DNA from: 66-474 sp035606235 | GTDB taxonomy: Bacteria; Pseudomonadota; Gammaproteobacteria; Xanthomonadales; Rhodanobacteraceae | Assembly: GCA_035606235.1 (NCBI GenBank) | Contig: DATNFU010000029.1 | Span: 1-64,000 of the forward strand | Length of the DNA: 64,000 bases | Reading direction: 5' to 3' | Part shown: positions 35,563 through 46,435 of the stretch, one piece after another | Numbering within the stretch: the first letter of the stretch is position 1 | How the letters are laid out: each line of letters starts with the position of its first letter | Notes under the pieces: model-generated | Seen by the model: only the letters and a program-made list of their open reading frames with translations | Databases searched by the model: none | Told to the model about the DNA's origin: nothing | Made by a program: the position numbers and the translations under genes

Positions 35563-35994
35563 ATGACAATCGGATGGATACTGGGGTTGACCTCGCTGTT
35601 GCCGCAACCGGTCGCCGATCACACCTGCCTCGCCGCCACGGTCTATCTGGAGGCGCGCAGTGAACCTGTGCGGGGACAGCTCGCGGTGGCGGAAGTTGCC
35701 TTGCGTCGTCGCGATCTCGGCCACTACGGTGCCACGGTATGCGATGTGGTCACGGCGCCGCACCAGTTCGCGCTGACCACCACGCCCAGGTCTTTCGACA
35801 TCGGCAATCAAATCGCATGGGATACCGCCTGGCGCATCGCCGGCGAGGCGCTGCACGTGTGGTCATTGCCACGCGCGCAACGCGAAGTGGTGGTGCCGCA
35901 CGCCGATCATTTCATGCGGCTGGACGCCAGCGCGGATTGGGCCAAGACTCCGCTGGCAACGATCGGCGAGCACCGCTTTTACGCGGCGGAATGA
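35563..35994 (+). CDS. SleB-type cell wall hydrolase (Hydrolase_2 domain)
   Basis: 143 residues covering the Hydrolase_2 (SleB/CwlJ) domain. The catalytic-region signature is LAATVYLEARSEPVRGQLAVAEV at about residues 23-45. In the family this domain cleaves peptidoglycan. The sequence has only a short hydrophobic N-terminus (GWILGLTSLLPQPV), so export is uncertain. AAGGAG precedes the ATG. The hairpin-rich region lies upstream. Confidence 0.85.
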   Translation: MTIGWILGLTSLLPQPVADHTCLAATVYLEARSEPVRGQLAVAEVALRRRDLGHYGATVCDVVTAPHQFALTTTPRSFDIGNQIAWDTAWRIAGEALHVWSLPRAQREVVVPHADHFMRLDASADWAKTPLATIGEHRFYAAE

Positions 35995-36060
35995 ACCCCG
36001 AGCTCGGTATCGGAGATTCGGGACGCCTTGTCCCGAATCCCTGATGTCCCATCCCGAAGA

Positions 36061-36591
36061 TCAACGGTCGCGCAGATAAACGTGATCGTTGGCGACAACG
36101 ACGTAATCGCCGATCTGCACATTTGGCGGCTCGCGCTGGGTGACCGTTGCGTAGCGGCCGTCGTCAAGCTGCACCACGATTTGCCAGGCGTTGCCCTGAT
36201 CGCCGCTGTGCGAACCGATCGCGTGGCCCGCGAAGCCACCTGCCACCGCACCACCAATGGTGGCCGCGGTGCGCCCGTTGCCCTTGCCGATCTGGTTGCC
36301 GAGCGCGCCGCCGACAACCGCGCCGATCACGGTACCGATAGCGGCGTTGTTGTTGTCGCCGCCGACATAGACTTGCCGGATATCGCGCACCACGCCTGTG
36401 CTCTGGTATGCATTGACGGGCGGCGGGGGTGGGGGCGGAGGTGGTGGATAGCCGTAAGCGGGGCCACCGCTGTAACGCGTGGTGCTGGCCGGATACGGTT
36501 CGCAGCCGCTCAATAACAGCGTCGCGAAACTGGCCAGCGCAAACACTACGAACAGTTTGCGTACGAATCCATGCTTGCTGCTGTGGTTCAT
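36061..36591 (-). CDS. glycine-zipper outer-membrane lipoprotein (SlyB-like)
   Basis: 176 residues. The lipobox LLLSGC (Cys at residue 24) predicts lipoylation, followed by GGPAYGYPP and a run of ten prolines. The central region IGTVIGAVVGGALGNQIGKG and IGGAVAGGFAGHAIGS is a glycine-zipper 2TM domain (SlyB/Rickettsia 17-kDa type), and a small C-terminal beta domain (GNAWQIVVQLDDGRYATVTQ) ends the protein. AAAGGAG precedes the ATG at 36591. It has a paralogue immediately upstream. Confidence 0.85.
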   Translation of the reverse strand: MNHSSKHGFVRKLFVVFALASFATLLLSGCEPYPASTTRYSGGPAYGYPPPPPPPPPPVNAYQSTGVVRDIRQVYVGGDNNNAAIGTVIGAVVGGALGNQIGKGNGRTAATIGGAVAGGFAGHAIGSHSGDQGNAWQIVVQLDDGRYATVTQREPPNVQIGDYVVVANDHVYLRDR

Positions 36592-36604
36592 GACACACTC
36601 CTTT

Positions 36605-36718
36605 GTCATGCAATCGTCCCTGATTGCGGAAAGTCCAAAAGCGGACGTCCTGCCGGCACTTTTCACTGCGTCATGCAATCATTTCCGATTGCGGAAAAGC
36701 CAAAAGCGGACATCCTGC
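36605..36718. repeat. two-copy imperfect direct repeat (49 bp, 65-bp period)
   Basis: Copy 1 at 36605-36653 and copy 2 at 36670-36718 both begin GTCATGCAATC and end in CATCCTGC or CGTCCTGC, with shared CAAAAGCGGAC. It lies between the two glycine-zipper genes. Confidence 0.85.
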
Positions 36719-36844
36719 TCGCACGTGCTTCCAGTGATCCGGATCAACAGCGGGCATCCGTGCCCACGTTTCTTTTTTGCGATCATCCACGACCGTTAAC
36801 ATTAAGCAGCGGACATCCCTGTCCGTACTTTTTGCACCTAGCGG

Positions 36845-37405
36845 TTACTGCGGTTGCGCTGAGTTGTCGTCGGCCACCACCGTGCCGTTGCTGACTTGCA
36901 CGCGCGTACCGGGGTCGTGATCCATCCGCACGTGTTGCTGCTGACCGTTGTACTCGTAAGTTACGTCGTACGCGATGGTTTTCGAGGTGTGGCTGGTCAA
37001 GGTGTGACAGCGGTGTTCCACCGTGCTGTAGGTGGGGTTGTCCTCCTGATGGCGCTTCTGGATTTCATGGCCGGCGAACCCACCGGCGACCGCGCCGCCG
37101 ACCGTGGCCAGATCCTTGCCCTTGCCGCCGCCGATCTGATGCCCGACCAGCGCACCCGCGACAGCGCCGATGGCGGTGCCGCCGATCTGATGCTGGTCGC
37201 GATACTGTTCCTGATGTACCACCGTTTCATCGCCACACACCTCGTGCGGCGTGCTGGTGGTCTGCTTGACCGGATCGACGCTGATCACCTGCGCGTACTC
37301 GGGGCCGCTGTTGCCGTTGGCAAAGCCGTACTTGGCGGCGATCGCAACTGCGGCGATGATGCCGAGCGCGGCGATGGCAACCCCTGCGATGACTGGTTTG
37401 TTCAT
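36845..37405 (-). CDS. glycine-zipper 2TM protein, SlyB-like
   Basis: 186-residue membrane protein with an N-terminal hydrophobic anchor (MNKPVIAGVAIAALGIIAAV) and no lipobox. GTAIGAVAGALVGHQIGGGKG and VGGAVAGGFAGHEIQ form a glycine-zipper 2TM region; the C-terminal YDVTYEYNGQQQHVRMDHDPGT is a conserved SlyB-like domain. It is a paralogue of the downstream lipoprotein. The ATG at 37405 starts the anchor; upstream frame extension is not convincing. Confidence 0.85.
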   Translation of the reverse strand: MNKPVIAGVAIAALGIIAAVAIAAKYGFANGNSGPEYAQVISVDPVKQTTSTPHEVCGDETVVHQEQYRDQHQIGGTAIGAVAGALVGHQIGGGKGKDLATVGGAVAGGFAGHEIQKRHQEDNPTYSTVEHRCHTLTSHTSKTIAYDVTYEYNGQQQHVRMDHDPGTRVQVSNGTVVADDNSAQPQ

Positions 37406-37621
37406 GTGTGACTTCTCCCGTAGTCGCGGCCGAACAGGGCCTGCTTCGAATTTGAAGGTGGAGGCGGACGCTCGCTCGTTGGTTTTGCAATCGTGGACGA
37501 TCGCAAAAATACAGTCGCAAAATGAACGTGCGCGCAACTACCCGCAATTCGTTCACGTCGTGTTCGAAAAGCATAAACATGTGCGCGTAGTGAAGGCGTG
37601 CATACGTCACACCCGAAGGCA

Positions 37622-38395
37622 ATGACTCAAGTCCCGCTGTTCGACAGTCACGTGCACCTCGACGCATCCGAGTTCGATCCGGATCGCGCACAGGTGCTCG
37701 CATCCGCCCGCAGCCACGGCGTCCAGGAGATGCTGGTGCCGGCGATCGCCGCTTCCGGCTGGGAGCCGCTGCGCGCCTTGTGCGCGGCGCACGCCGGCCT
37801 GCATCCGGCGTACGGCCTGCATCCGTTGTTTCTCGAGCAGCATGGCGACACCGATCTCGATGCGCTGAAACATTGGCTGGGTTCGCATACGGCCAGCGCG
37901 CTCGGCGAGTGCGGACTGGATTTCAGCGACGCTTCGCTGGATCGCGAACGTCAGCTGTATCTCCTGCGCGGGCAATTGCGGCTGGCACGCGAGTTCGATC
38001 TGCCGCTGGTGCTGCATGCGCGCGGCGCGTTCGAGCAGGTGATCCTGGAACTGGAAACATTTGCCGCGCCGTTGCGCGGCGTGGTGCACAGCTTTTCCGG
38101 AAGCATGGAGCAGGCTCGGCGATTGTGGCGGCTTGGGTTTCACCTGGGCATCGGCGGCCCGGTGACCTATTCGCGCGCGCGCCGGCTGCGCGGGCTGGTG
38201 GCAAGCATGCCTATCGAATTCCTGTTGCTGGAAACCGATGCGCCCGATCAGCCCGACGCCGCGCACCGCGGGCAGCGCAACGAGCCGTGCCGGCTCATCG
38301 AGATACTGCGCTGCGTTGCGCTGTTGCGCGGCGAAACGGAGGCGGTTGTCGCGCGCACGACAACGGCCAACGCGCGCGGGCTGTTCGGATGCTGA
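37622..38395 (+). CDS. TatD-family metal-dependent hydrolase
   Basis: 257-residue TIM-barrel hydrolase. FDSHVHLDASEFD near residue 7 is the HxH metal site, GECGLDFS near residue 97 supplies the bridging Glu, VLHAR and VHSFSG supply the His residues, and LLLETDAP the late Asp. The family includes 3'-5' DNA exonucleases and RNA-processing enzymes; the exact substrate is unknown. ATG at 37622 chosen because MTQVPLFDSHVH starts as in homologues. Confidence 0.88.
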   Translation: MTQVPLFDSHVHLDASEFDPDRAQVLASARSHGVQEMLVPAIAASGWEPLRALCAAHAGLHPAYGLHPLFLEQHGDTDLDALKHWLGSHTASALGECGLDFSDASLDRERQLYLLRGQLRLAREFDLPLVLHARGAFEQVILELETFAAPLRGVVHSFSGSMEQARRLWRLGFHLGIGGPVTYSRARRLRGLVASMPIEFLLLETDAPDQPDAAHRGQRNEPCRLIEILRCVALLRGETEAVVARTTTANARGLFGC

Positions 38396-38450
38396 GCGCC
38401 ACGCCTTTTTACACCCCCTGATGCGCAACAAGGCTTGACTTGCTAGGCTG

Positions 38451-38470
38451 ATAGTTCAGCACTGAACTAT
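38451..38470. promoter_or_regulatory. 20-bp palindrome upstream of the MarR gene, likely operator
   Basis: ATAGTTCAGCACTGAACTAT: 9-bp arms (ATAGTTCAG/CTGAACTAT) with a CA spacer, 20 bp before the marR start. MarR-family proteins bind such palindromes and repress themselves. A TTGACT at 38435-38440 could be a -35 element. Operator role is inferred. Confidence 0.65.
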
Positions 38471-38489
38471 TCGCCCGCGTATCGCCCCG

Positions 38490-39005
38490 ATGGGAAAATT
38501 GCAGGATTACATGCAGGGCATCGAAAGCGGCGTGGGCCAGGTATCGCGGCGCATGCCGGCCTTGCCGTTGCAGGAAGTGATGCTGGTGCGCCTGCTGCAT
38601 CTTGCAGCGGAAGGACTGACGGCGCATTTCCTGCACGTGCTGAAACCGCAGGGCTTGAACGAAAGCGATTTCCGCGTACTGATGCAGTTGTACAGCAGCC
38701 CCGGCGGCAGTGCGTATCCCAGCGAACTATGCGCCTTCGTGGTGCAGACACCCACCAACATGACACGCATCGCCGACGTGCTGGTCAAACGCAGGCTGGT
38801 CACGCGCACGCCCGGCGAGCAGGATCGCCGCCGCATCGAACTGCGCATCACCCCCGCGGGACGCCGCTTTGCCGGCAAGCTGCTGCCGAAACTTTTTCCC
38901 ATCCTGCGGTCATCTTTTTCCGATTTGAGCGAGCGCGACAAGCAAGCGCTGCAGAAGCTGCTGGAGCGTGTAATTGTTTCCATGGATACCCGAACCGATC
39001 TCTAG
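38490..39005 (+). CDS. MarR-family transcriptional regulator
   Basis: 171-residue regulator, dimerising through its terminal helices. The winged-helix domain runs about residues 65-135: LNESDFRVLMQLYSSPGGS, LCAFVVQTPTNMTRIADVLVKRRLV (recognition helix) and TPGEQDRRRIELRITPAG (wing DxRxxxxxLT). The perfect palindrome upstream suggests autoregulation. No efflux gene follows on the same strand, so target genes are elsewhere or it is a global regulator. Confidence 0.9.
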   Translation: MGKLQDYMQGIESGVGQVSRRMPALPLQEVMLVRLLHLAAEGLTAHFLHVLKPQGLNESDFRVLMQLYSSPGGSAYPSELCAFVVQTPTNMTRIADVLVKRRLVTRTPGEQDRRRIELRITPAGRRFAGKLLPKLFPILRSSFSDLSERDKQALQKLLERVIVSMDTRTDL

Positions 39006-39065
39006 GAGCCTCTGAAGCAGCGCGTCGCGAATGCAGCAGGTCGCGTGACGCCGGAGCGGAGCGGC

Positions 39066-39863
39066 TTATTCGGGGCGCCCCTGGTGGAGCAGCCCATAAA
39101 GAGCGCGCCCCACCGCCGCGCACGCAAACGCCGCGGTGACGTGCATCGCGGCACCCAAACCCGTGCCGCAGTCGAGGCGAAAGCCGGTTTCCGCGTCGGT
39201 GCGCGGGCGTACCCCGCAGACGCTGCCGTCCGGCTGCGGGTAACGCACGTTTTCCAATGAATAGACCGCCGGCACGCCGAAGCTGCGCTCGACGTTGCGC
39301 GGGAAGCCGTGATCCTGGCGCAGTTTCTTGCGAATCATGCCGAGCAGTTTGTCGTGCTCTGTATGGGCGAGATCGCGCACGCGCACGCGGGTAGCGTCGG
39401 TGCGACCACCGGCGGAACCGACCACGATGATCGGCTGTTTCGCACGTCGGCAGGCCGCGATCAATTCCAGCTTGACGCGGAAGGCGTCGCAGGCATCCAG
39501 GATCAGGTCATGATGTTCGTCGAGCAAAGCGCCGATCAGGGGCCGCGTCAGGAATTGCGCGCGCGCATCCAGGTGCAGGCGCGGATCGACCGCCCGCAGA
39601 CGCGCGGCCATTACCTCGACCTTGGGGCGCCCGAATTCCCCCTCCAGCGCATGCGATTGGCGATTGACGTTGGAAACGCAGACTTCGTCGCCATCAATCA
39701 GCGTCAACCCGCCGATGCCGCTGCGCGCAAGTGCTTCGGCCGCCCAGGAGCCGACGCCGCCGAGGCCGATCACCGCCACGCGACAACGCGCCAGCCGGGC
39801 GGCACTGCCGGTGCCATACAAACGATCAATCCCGAGAAAGCGCGTGGCGATCATGGCGCGCAT
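39066..39863 (-). CDS. tcdA: tRNA threonylcarbamoyladenosine dehydratase TcdA
   Basis: 265-residue ThiF/E1-like enzyme that cyclises t6A37 of tRNA to ct6A using ATP. The adenylation fold is seen in VAVIGLGGVGSWAAEALARSG near residue 30 and VNRQSHAL near residue 67. The distinguishing TcdA segment DACDAFRVKLELI follows. It is a single-gene unit convergent with marR. The gene may start at M4 (MIATRFLG). Confidence 0.9.
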   Translation of the reverse strand: MRAMIATRFLGIDRLYGTGSAARLARCRVAVIGLGGVGSWAAEALARSGIGGLTLIDGDEVCVSNVNRQSHALEGEFGRPKVEVMAARLRAVDPRLHLDARAQFLTRPLIGALLDEHHDLILDACDAFRVKLELIAACRRAKQPIIVVGSAGGRTDATRVRVRDLAHTEHDKLLGMIRKKLRQDHGFPRNVERSFGVPAVYSLENVRYPQPDGSVCGVRPRTDAETGFRLDCGTGLGAAMHVTAAFACAAVGRALYGLLHQGRPE

Positions 39864-39954
39864 TGTCGCATCGCGGGAGCCGCGCTCGGAGAACGGGAAT
39901 GAAGCAAAGCCGATCGCCGGCTAAACTTGGCGGATCAGTTCAACGGAAACGCCC

Positions 39955-40350
39955 ATGCGAACCCTGCTGCTCGTCATCCTTGCGCTCGCGATCGGCGCCA
40001 TCGCCGCCGCACAAGTCACCGGCGCGTTGCGTCAGCGCGACGCCTACCCGCGCGGGGTGATGGACGTAATGGCCGAGCACGCCGGCGCACTGGACCAGGC
40101 GTTGCGCGGGCGGCACTGCGCGACCGATGCGACGGCACCGAGTTTCTCGATGCTGGTCACGATGTCCGGCGAGATTCCGCTGGCGTTTCCCGACCTGATG
40201 AGCGACAAGCAATTCGCGAAATTCGCCCATGACGCGCATGCGTTCGACCAGCAGGTTGCGGCCCATCCTCCGCGCGACTGCCCTGCATTACGCAAAGCGT
40301 TTGCGCAGATCAACGAACACTGCGACCAGTGTCACCGGATTTATCGGTAG
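39955..40350 (+). CDS. small cytochrome c'-like protein
   Basis: 131 residues with an N-terminal hydrophobic helix (LLLVILALAIGAIAAAQ), suggesting periplasmic export with or without a membrane anchor. The heme-binding CDQCHRIYR lies at the extreme C-terminus, as in cytochromes c', and the preceding helices (FPDLMSDKQFAKFAHDAHAFDQ) are compatible with the four-helix fold. Electron-transfer or gas-binding role is inferred. Confidence 0.75.
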   Translation: MRTLLLVILALAIGAIAAAQVTGALRQRDAYPRGVMDVMAEHAGALDQALRGRHCATDATAPSFSMLVTMSGEIPLAFPDLMSDKQFAKFAHDAHAFDQQVAAHPPRDCPALRKAFAQINEHCDQCHRIYR

Positions 40351-40368
40351 TCCAAAGCAACAGCAAAC

Positions 40369-40546
40369 GTCATCCCGGCGAAAGCCGGGATCAATTTTGC
40401 CGTTAGCGTTGGAAGATCAAAATGGATTGCAAAGTCCATCCTTGGACTTTTGCCCTTCGGGCCAACCTTCGGTTGTTCAAATTCGTTCCTGACGAATTTG
40501 TCCGGGTTCCGCCGCGATGAAGCTGCGGCGGCCCCGGAATGATGCC
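40369..40546. repeat. palindromic dispersed repeat, intergenic copy
   Basis: Begins GTCATCCCGGCGAAAGCCGG and contains TTGCCCTTCGGGCC and CCTTCGG, with a CCGCCGCGATGAAGCTGCGG-type inverted structure near its end. It shares landmarks with the copy inside comEC. It fills most of the gap between the cytochrome gene and the Asp-box gene, and may act as a terminator for both convergent genes. Confidence 0.7.
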
Positions 40547-40567
40547 GGTTTATAACTGGCGATCTAT

Positions 40568-43777
<3,210 letters not shown>

Positions 43778-43778
43778 G

Positions 43779-44546
43779 TCACTTGCTCCCCTGGTTGGCT
43801 GCGGACGCCTGCGCACCCTTCGCGGGAAACGCGAATACCGCATCCTCGACCGGCACGTTCGCCTGCGCCTTGTCTATGCTGATCTGCATCATCTGATCGG
43901 GCGTGCCGCCCTTCGGTCCGGTGGTGATCGCGAACGGGAAATAGACGCCGTCCACTTGTTCGTAATCGCCAAAATCGGTCTGAGTGACCTGTTGCGTGCC
44001 GCGCACCGTGCGCCGTGCGATTTCGCGAATCGGCAGATAGGCATCCGGATCCAGATACACCACGAGGGTGTTGCCGTCCTTCAAATGCACCTGCAGCTTG
44101 TGCGCGTTGGTGCCGTCCACGTCCTCGGTGCCGAGATACGTGACCACACTGCCCTTGGCCTGCGCATTCACCAGCGCACCGTCGAAATCAGCGGCTTCAG
44201 CCAGTTCCTTGGCGTCGTCCGCCGACATCGGGATCGGATCCTTGCGGCCGCCGAAGGGCTGAATGCTCCAGCCGCTCTGGCCATCCCATGCTTGCACCTG
44301 CGTGAGGCCCTGCACGCTGGCCTCCTCGCGAATCTTGTCGGGCCGCTTGTACAACTCGGTGTAGCTGAGCTTGAAGCCGCCACCGGCGATCAACTGGCCT
44401 TGCATCTTCAGCGTCTTGATCGCCTGCAACTTGTCCATGCCGCCACGCGCGGCGACGTTCCTGGCGACCAACTCATCGGCGGTCGCGGCATAGGCGCAAC
44501 CCGCGCACGTCAGCAGCGCGAGCGCGAACACGGCACGAGCAATCAT
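43779..44546 (-). CDS. LolA/outer-membrane lipoprotein-sorting-like exported protein
   Basis: 255 residues with signal peptide MIARAVFALALLTCAGCAYA. The body (ADELVARNVAARGGMDKLQAIKTLKMQGQL, then TELYKRPDKIREEASVQG and LPIREIARRTV) resembles the LolA-like half-barrel fold that binds lipoproteins or lipids. A Cys in the signal region (CAGC) could be a lipobox, so it might instead be a lipoprotein. It is immediately upstream of the propeller gene. GGGGAG precedes the ATG at 44546. Confidence 0.75.
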   Translation of the reverse strand: MIARAVFALALLTCAGCAYAATADELVARNVAARGGMDKLQAIKTLKMQGQLIAGGGFKLSYTELYKRPDKIREEASVQGLTQVQAWDGQSGWSIQPFGGRKDPIPMSADDAKELAEAADFDGALVNAQAKGSVVTYLGTEDVDGTNAHKLQVHLKDGNTLVVYLDPDAYLPIREIARRTVRGTQQVTQTDFGDYEQVDGVYFPFAITTGPKGGTPDQMMQISIDKAQANVPVEDAVFAFPAKGAQASAANQGSK

Positions 44547-44923
44547 TGCGATTTCTCCCCTCATGAAAATTCTTTCGGCGGAATTGATTCGGTTTGACCC
44601 ACATCGCCATGCTTTGGCAATCCCAATCAAACGCATGCTTTGCGACGGGGTTGATTGTGTCCGGCTCGATCTTCCTGGTCTCGCCGAGCGACCTTGCCTT
44701 CAGCATCCTGCCTCGGACCCCGCTGCGCACACGAGCATTGCCTTGCATCGTGTAGCGCCCCGCTTCAGCCCTTGATTTAAGGGGCGGAAAACAAAAGCCG
44801 GATAACGCAACTGGTTTGCAGCAGATAGCCTGACTTGAAATGGCCGGCAAGGCGATGGGACGAAAGTCATGCTTTATGCTCGTCTCCGCGCGCGCAAGTG
44901 GCCGCCCGTACCCGCACGCTCGA
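44547..44923. other. intergenic region with a hairpin, no gene seen
   Basis: A 377-bp gap. CGCCCC at 44756-44761 pairs with GGGGCG at 44781-44786 and encloses a smaller GCCCTT/TAAGGGGC hairpin. A GATTGTGTCC-type segment resembles landmarks of the dispersed repeat family, but no complete copy is clear. Promoter of the LolA-like operon should lie here. Confidence 0.4.
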
Positions 44924-45232
44924 TCAGAGGCTGATCTTGCCTTGCAGGACTTGCCCGAACATCTTCCAATCGCCGATCAAGCTGTAGACCGGATGACGAA
45001 AAGTGGCCGGGCGATTCTTTTCATAAAAGAAATGACCGGCCCAGGCGCAGCCATAGCCGCACACCGGCACGCCGACCAGCCACCACGGATTGCGCATCGC
45101 GATCGCAGCGATGATCGCGGCGATCACCAGCCATGAACCGATGAAGTGCAGGCGACGGCAGCGGCGATCGGTGTGCTCGCCCAGATAATACGGATAGAAC
45201 TCTGCGAAATTGGCGAAATGCGGCGCCATCAA
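44924..45232 (-). CDS. Mpo1-like / DUF962 membrane protein
   Basis: 102-residue protein. FANFAEFYPYYLGEHTDRRCRRLHFIGS near the N-terminus, WAGHFFYEKNRPATFRHPVYSLIGDWKMF near the C-terminus, and two central hydrophobic segments identify the Mpo1/DUF962 family. Yeast Mpo1 is a dioxygenase in fatty-acid alpha-oxidation with conserved His residues; a similar lipid role here is inference. Confidence 0.85.
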   Translation of the reverse strand: MMAPHFANFAEFYPYYLGEHTDRRCRRLHFIGSWLVIAAIIAAIAMRNPWWLVGVPVCGYGCAWAGHFFYEKNRPATFRHPVYSLIGDWKMFGQVLQGKISL

Positions 45233-45329
45233 GGATTCTCCTCGTATCCGTTCACCCCGAGGTTTTCCAGAGAAGAGTTGTAGCCGGTTTTCCCGCTGCG
45301 CGATATCCGCCCGGAACAGACAATCCAGT

Positions 45330-46199
45330 TCAGCGCTCCGGCAGCGGAATGAATTCCCGATCGTCGCCGGGAATCAAGCCGAACCGGCCATCAATCCAAT
45401 CGCGCTTGGCCTGCTCGATCCGCTCGCGCGAGGATGAGACGAAATTCCACCACAGGTGCCGCGGTGCATCCAGGGCCGCCCCGCCCAGCATCACCACGCG
45501 TGCGTTCGCGGCCGCGCGCATGGACACCACGCCAGCCGCTGGCAGCACCGCGAATGTGTGCGCCTCGACGCGCACATCGCCAACTTCGAGCGCGCCGTTC
45601 ACCACGTACAACGCACGTTGCTGGTGCTCGTCGTCCAGCTCGAATGTGGCACCGGCATCCAGATCGCCGGCAAGGTAGAGCGTCGGCGCGAACACCGGCA
45701 CGGGCGCGCGCAGACCCCGTGCCTTACCCGCCACGACCGTCAGATGCACGCCGTCGCCTTCGATGCGCGGCAACTCATCGGCGGCAATATGATGGAACGC
45801 CGGCTCGGCTTCCTCGTCCGCGAGCGGCAGCGCGACCCAGGTCTGGATGCCATGCAGCGGCGCGCCTTCCACGCGCGCTTCCGCAGGCGTACGCTCGGAA
45901 TGCGCAATGCCGCGACCGGCGGTCATCCAGTTGACCGCGCCGGGGCGGATGTCCTGCACGCTGCCGAGCGTGTCGCGGTGGCGCATGACGCCCTCGAACA
46001 ACCAGGTGACCGTGGCCAGCCCGATGTGCGGATGCGGCCGCACGTCCACGCCGACGCCGACTGAAAAATTCGCAGGACCCATGTGATCGAAAAACACGAA
46101 GGGCCCGACGCTGCGGCACTGCGCCTGCGGCAACAGGCGGCGCACGTGGACCCCGCCGAGATCGTGTTCGCGTCCGTGCAGCAGGCGAATCTCATTCAT
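45330..46199 (-). CDS. pirin-family bicupin protein
   Basis: 289 residues, the standard pirin length. The N-terminal cupin has RPHPHIGLATVTWLFEGVMRHRDTLGS, whose His residues are metal ligands, and GRGIAHSERTP. The second cupin follows. Pirins are iron proteins, and some are quercetinases; a specific activity is not shown here. The ATG at 46199 starts MNEIRLLHGRE; the upstream frame to 46445 has no family character. Confidence 0.88.
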   Translation of the reverse strand: MNEIRLLHGREHDLGGVHVRRLLPQAQCRSVGPFVFFDHMGPANFSVGVGVDVRPHPHIGLATVTWLFEGVMRHRDTLGSVQDIRPGAVNWMTAGRGIAHSERTPAEARVEGAPLHGIQTWVALPLADEEAEPAFHHIAADELPRIEGDGVHLTVVAGKARGLRAPVPVFAPTLYLAGDLDAGATFELDDEHQQRALYVVNGALEVGDVRVEAHTFAVLPAAGVVSMRAAANARVVMLGGAALDAPRHLWWNFVSSSRERIEQAKRDWIDGRFGLIPGDDREFIPLPER

Positions 46200-46435
46200 G
46201 GCTGGATTCCGGGGTCTGCAGGGCCCACCATCGCTCGCGCGGGGCCGCCGCGCAAGTATGTTTGATCGCACGTCATTTGTGGCAGAAAGCAAACACGTGA
46301 TGGGCTTTGCATTTGCACGGGTGCCCCCGCCATGACACTTGCATGATCGGAAAGCAACGCCGCCGCGCGATGAGGTTGGCGCGCGGCAAACGGGATTTTG
46401 CGGTCGTACACACGCACACAAACAGGGGTGTGAGC

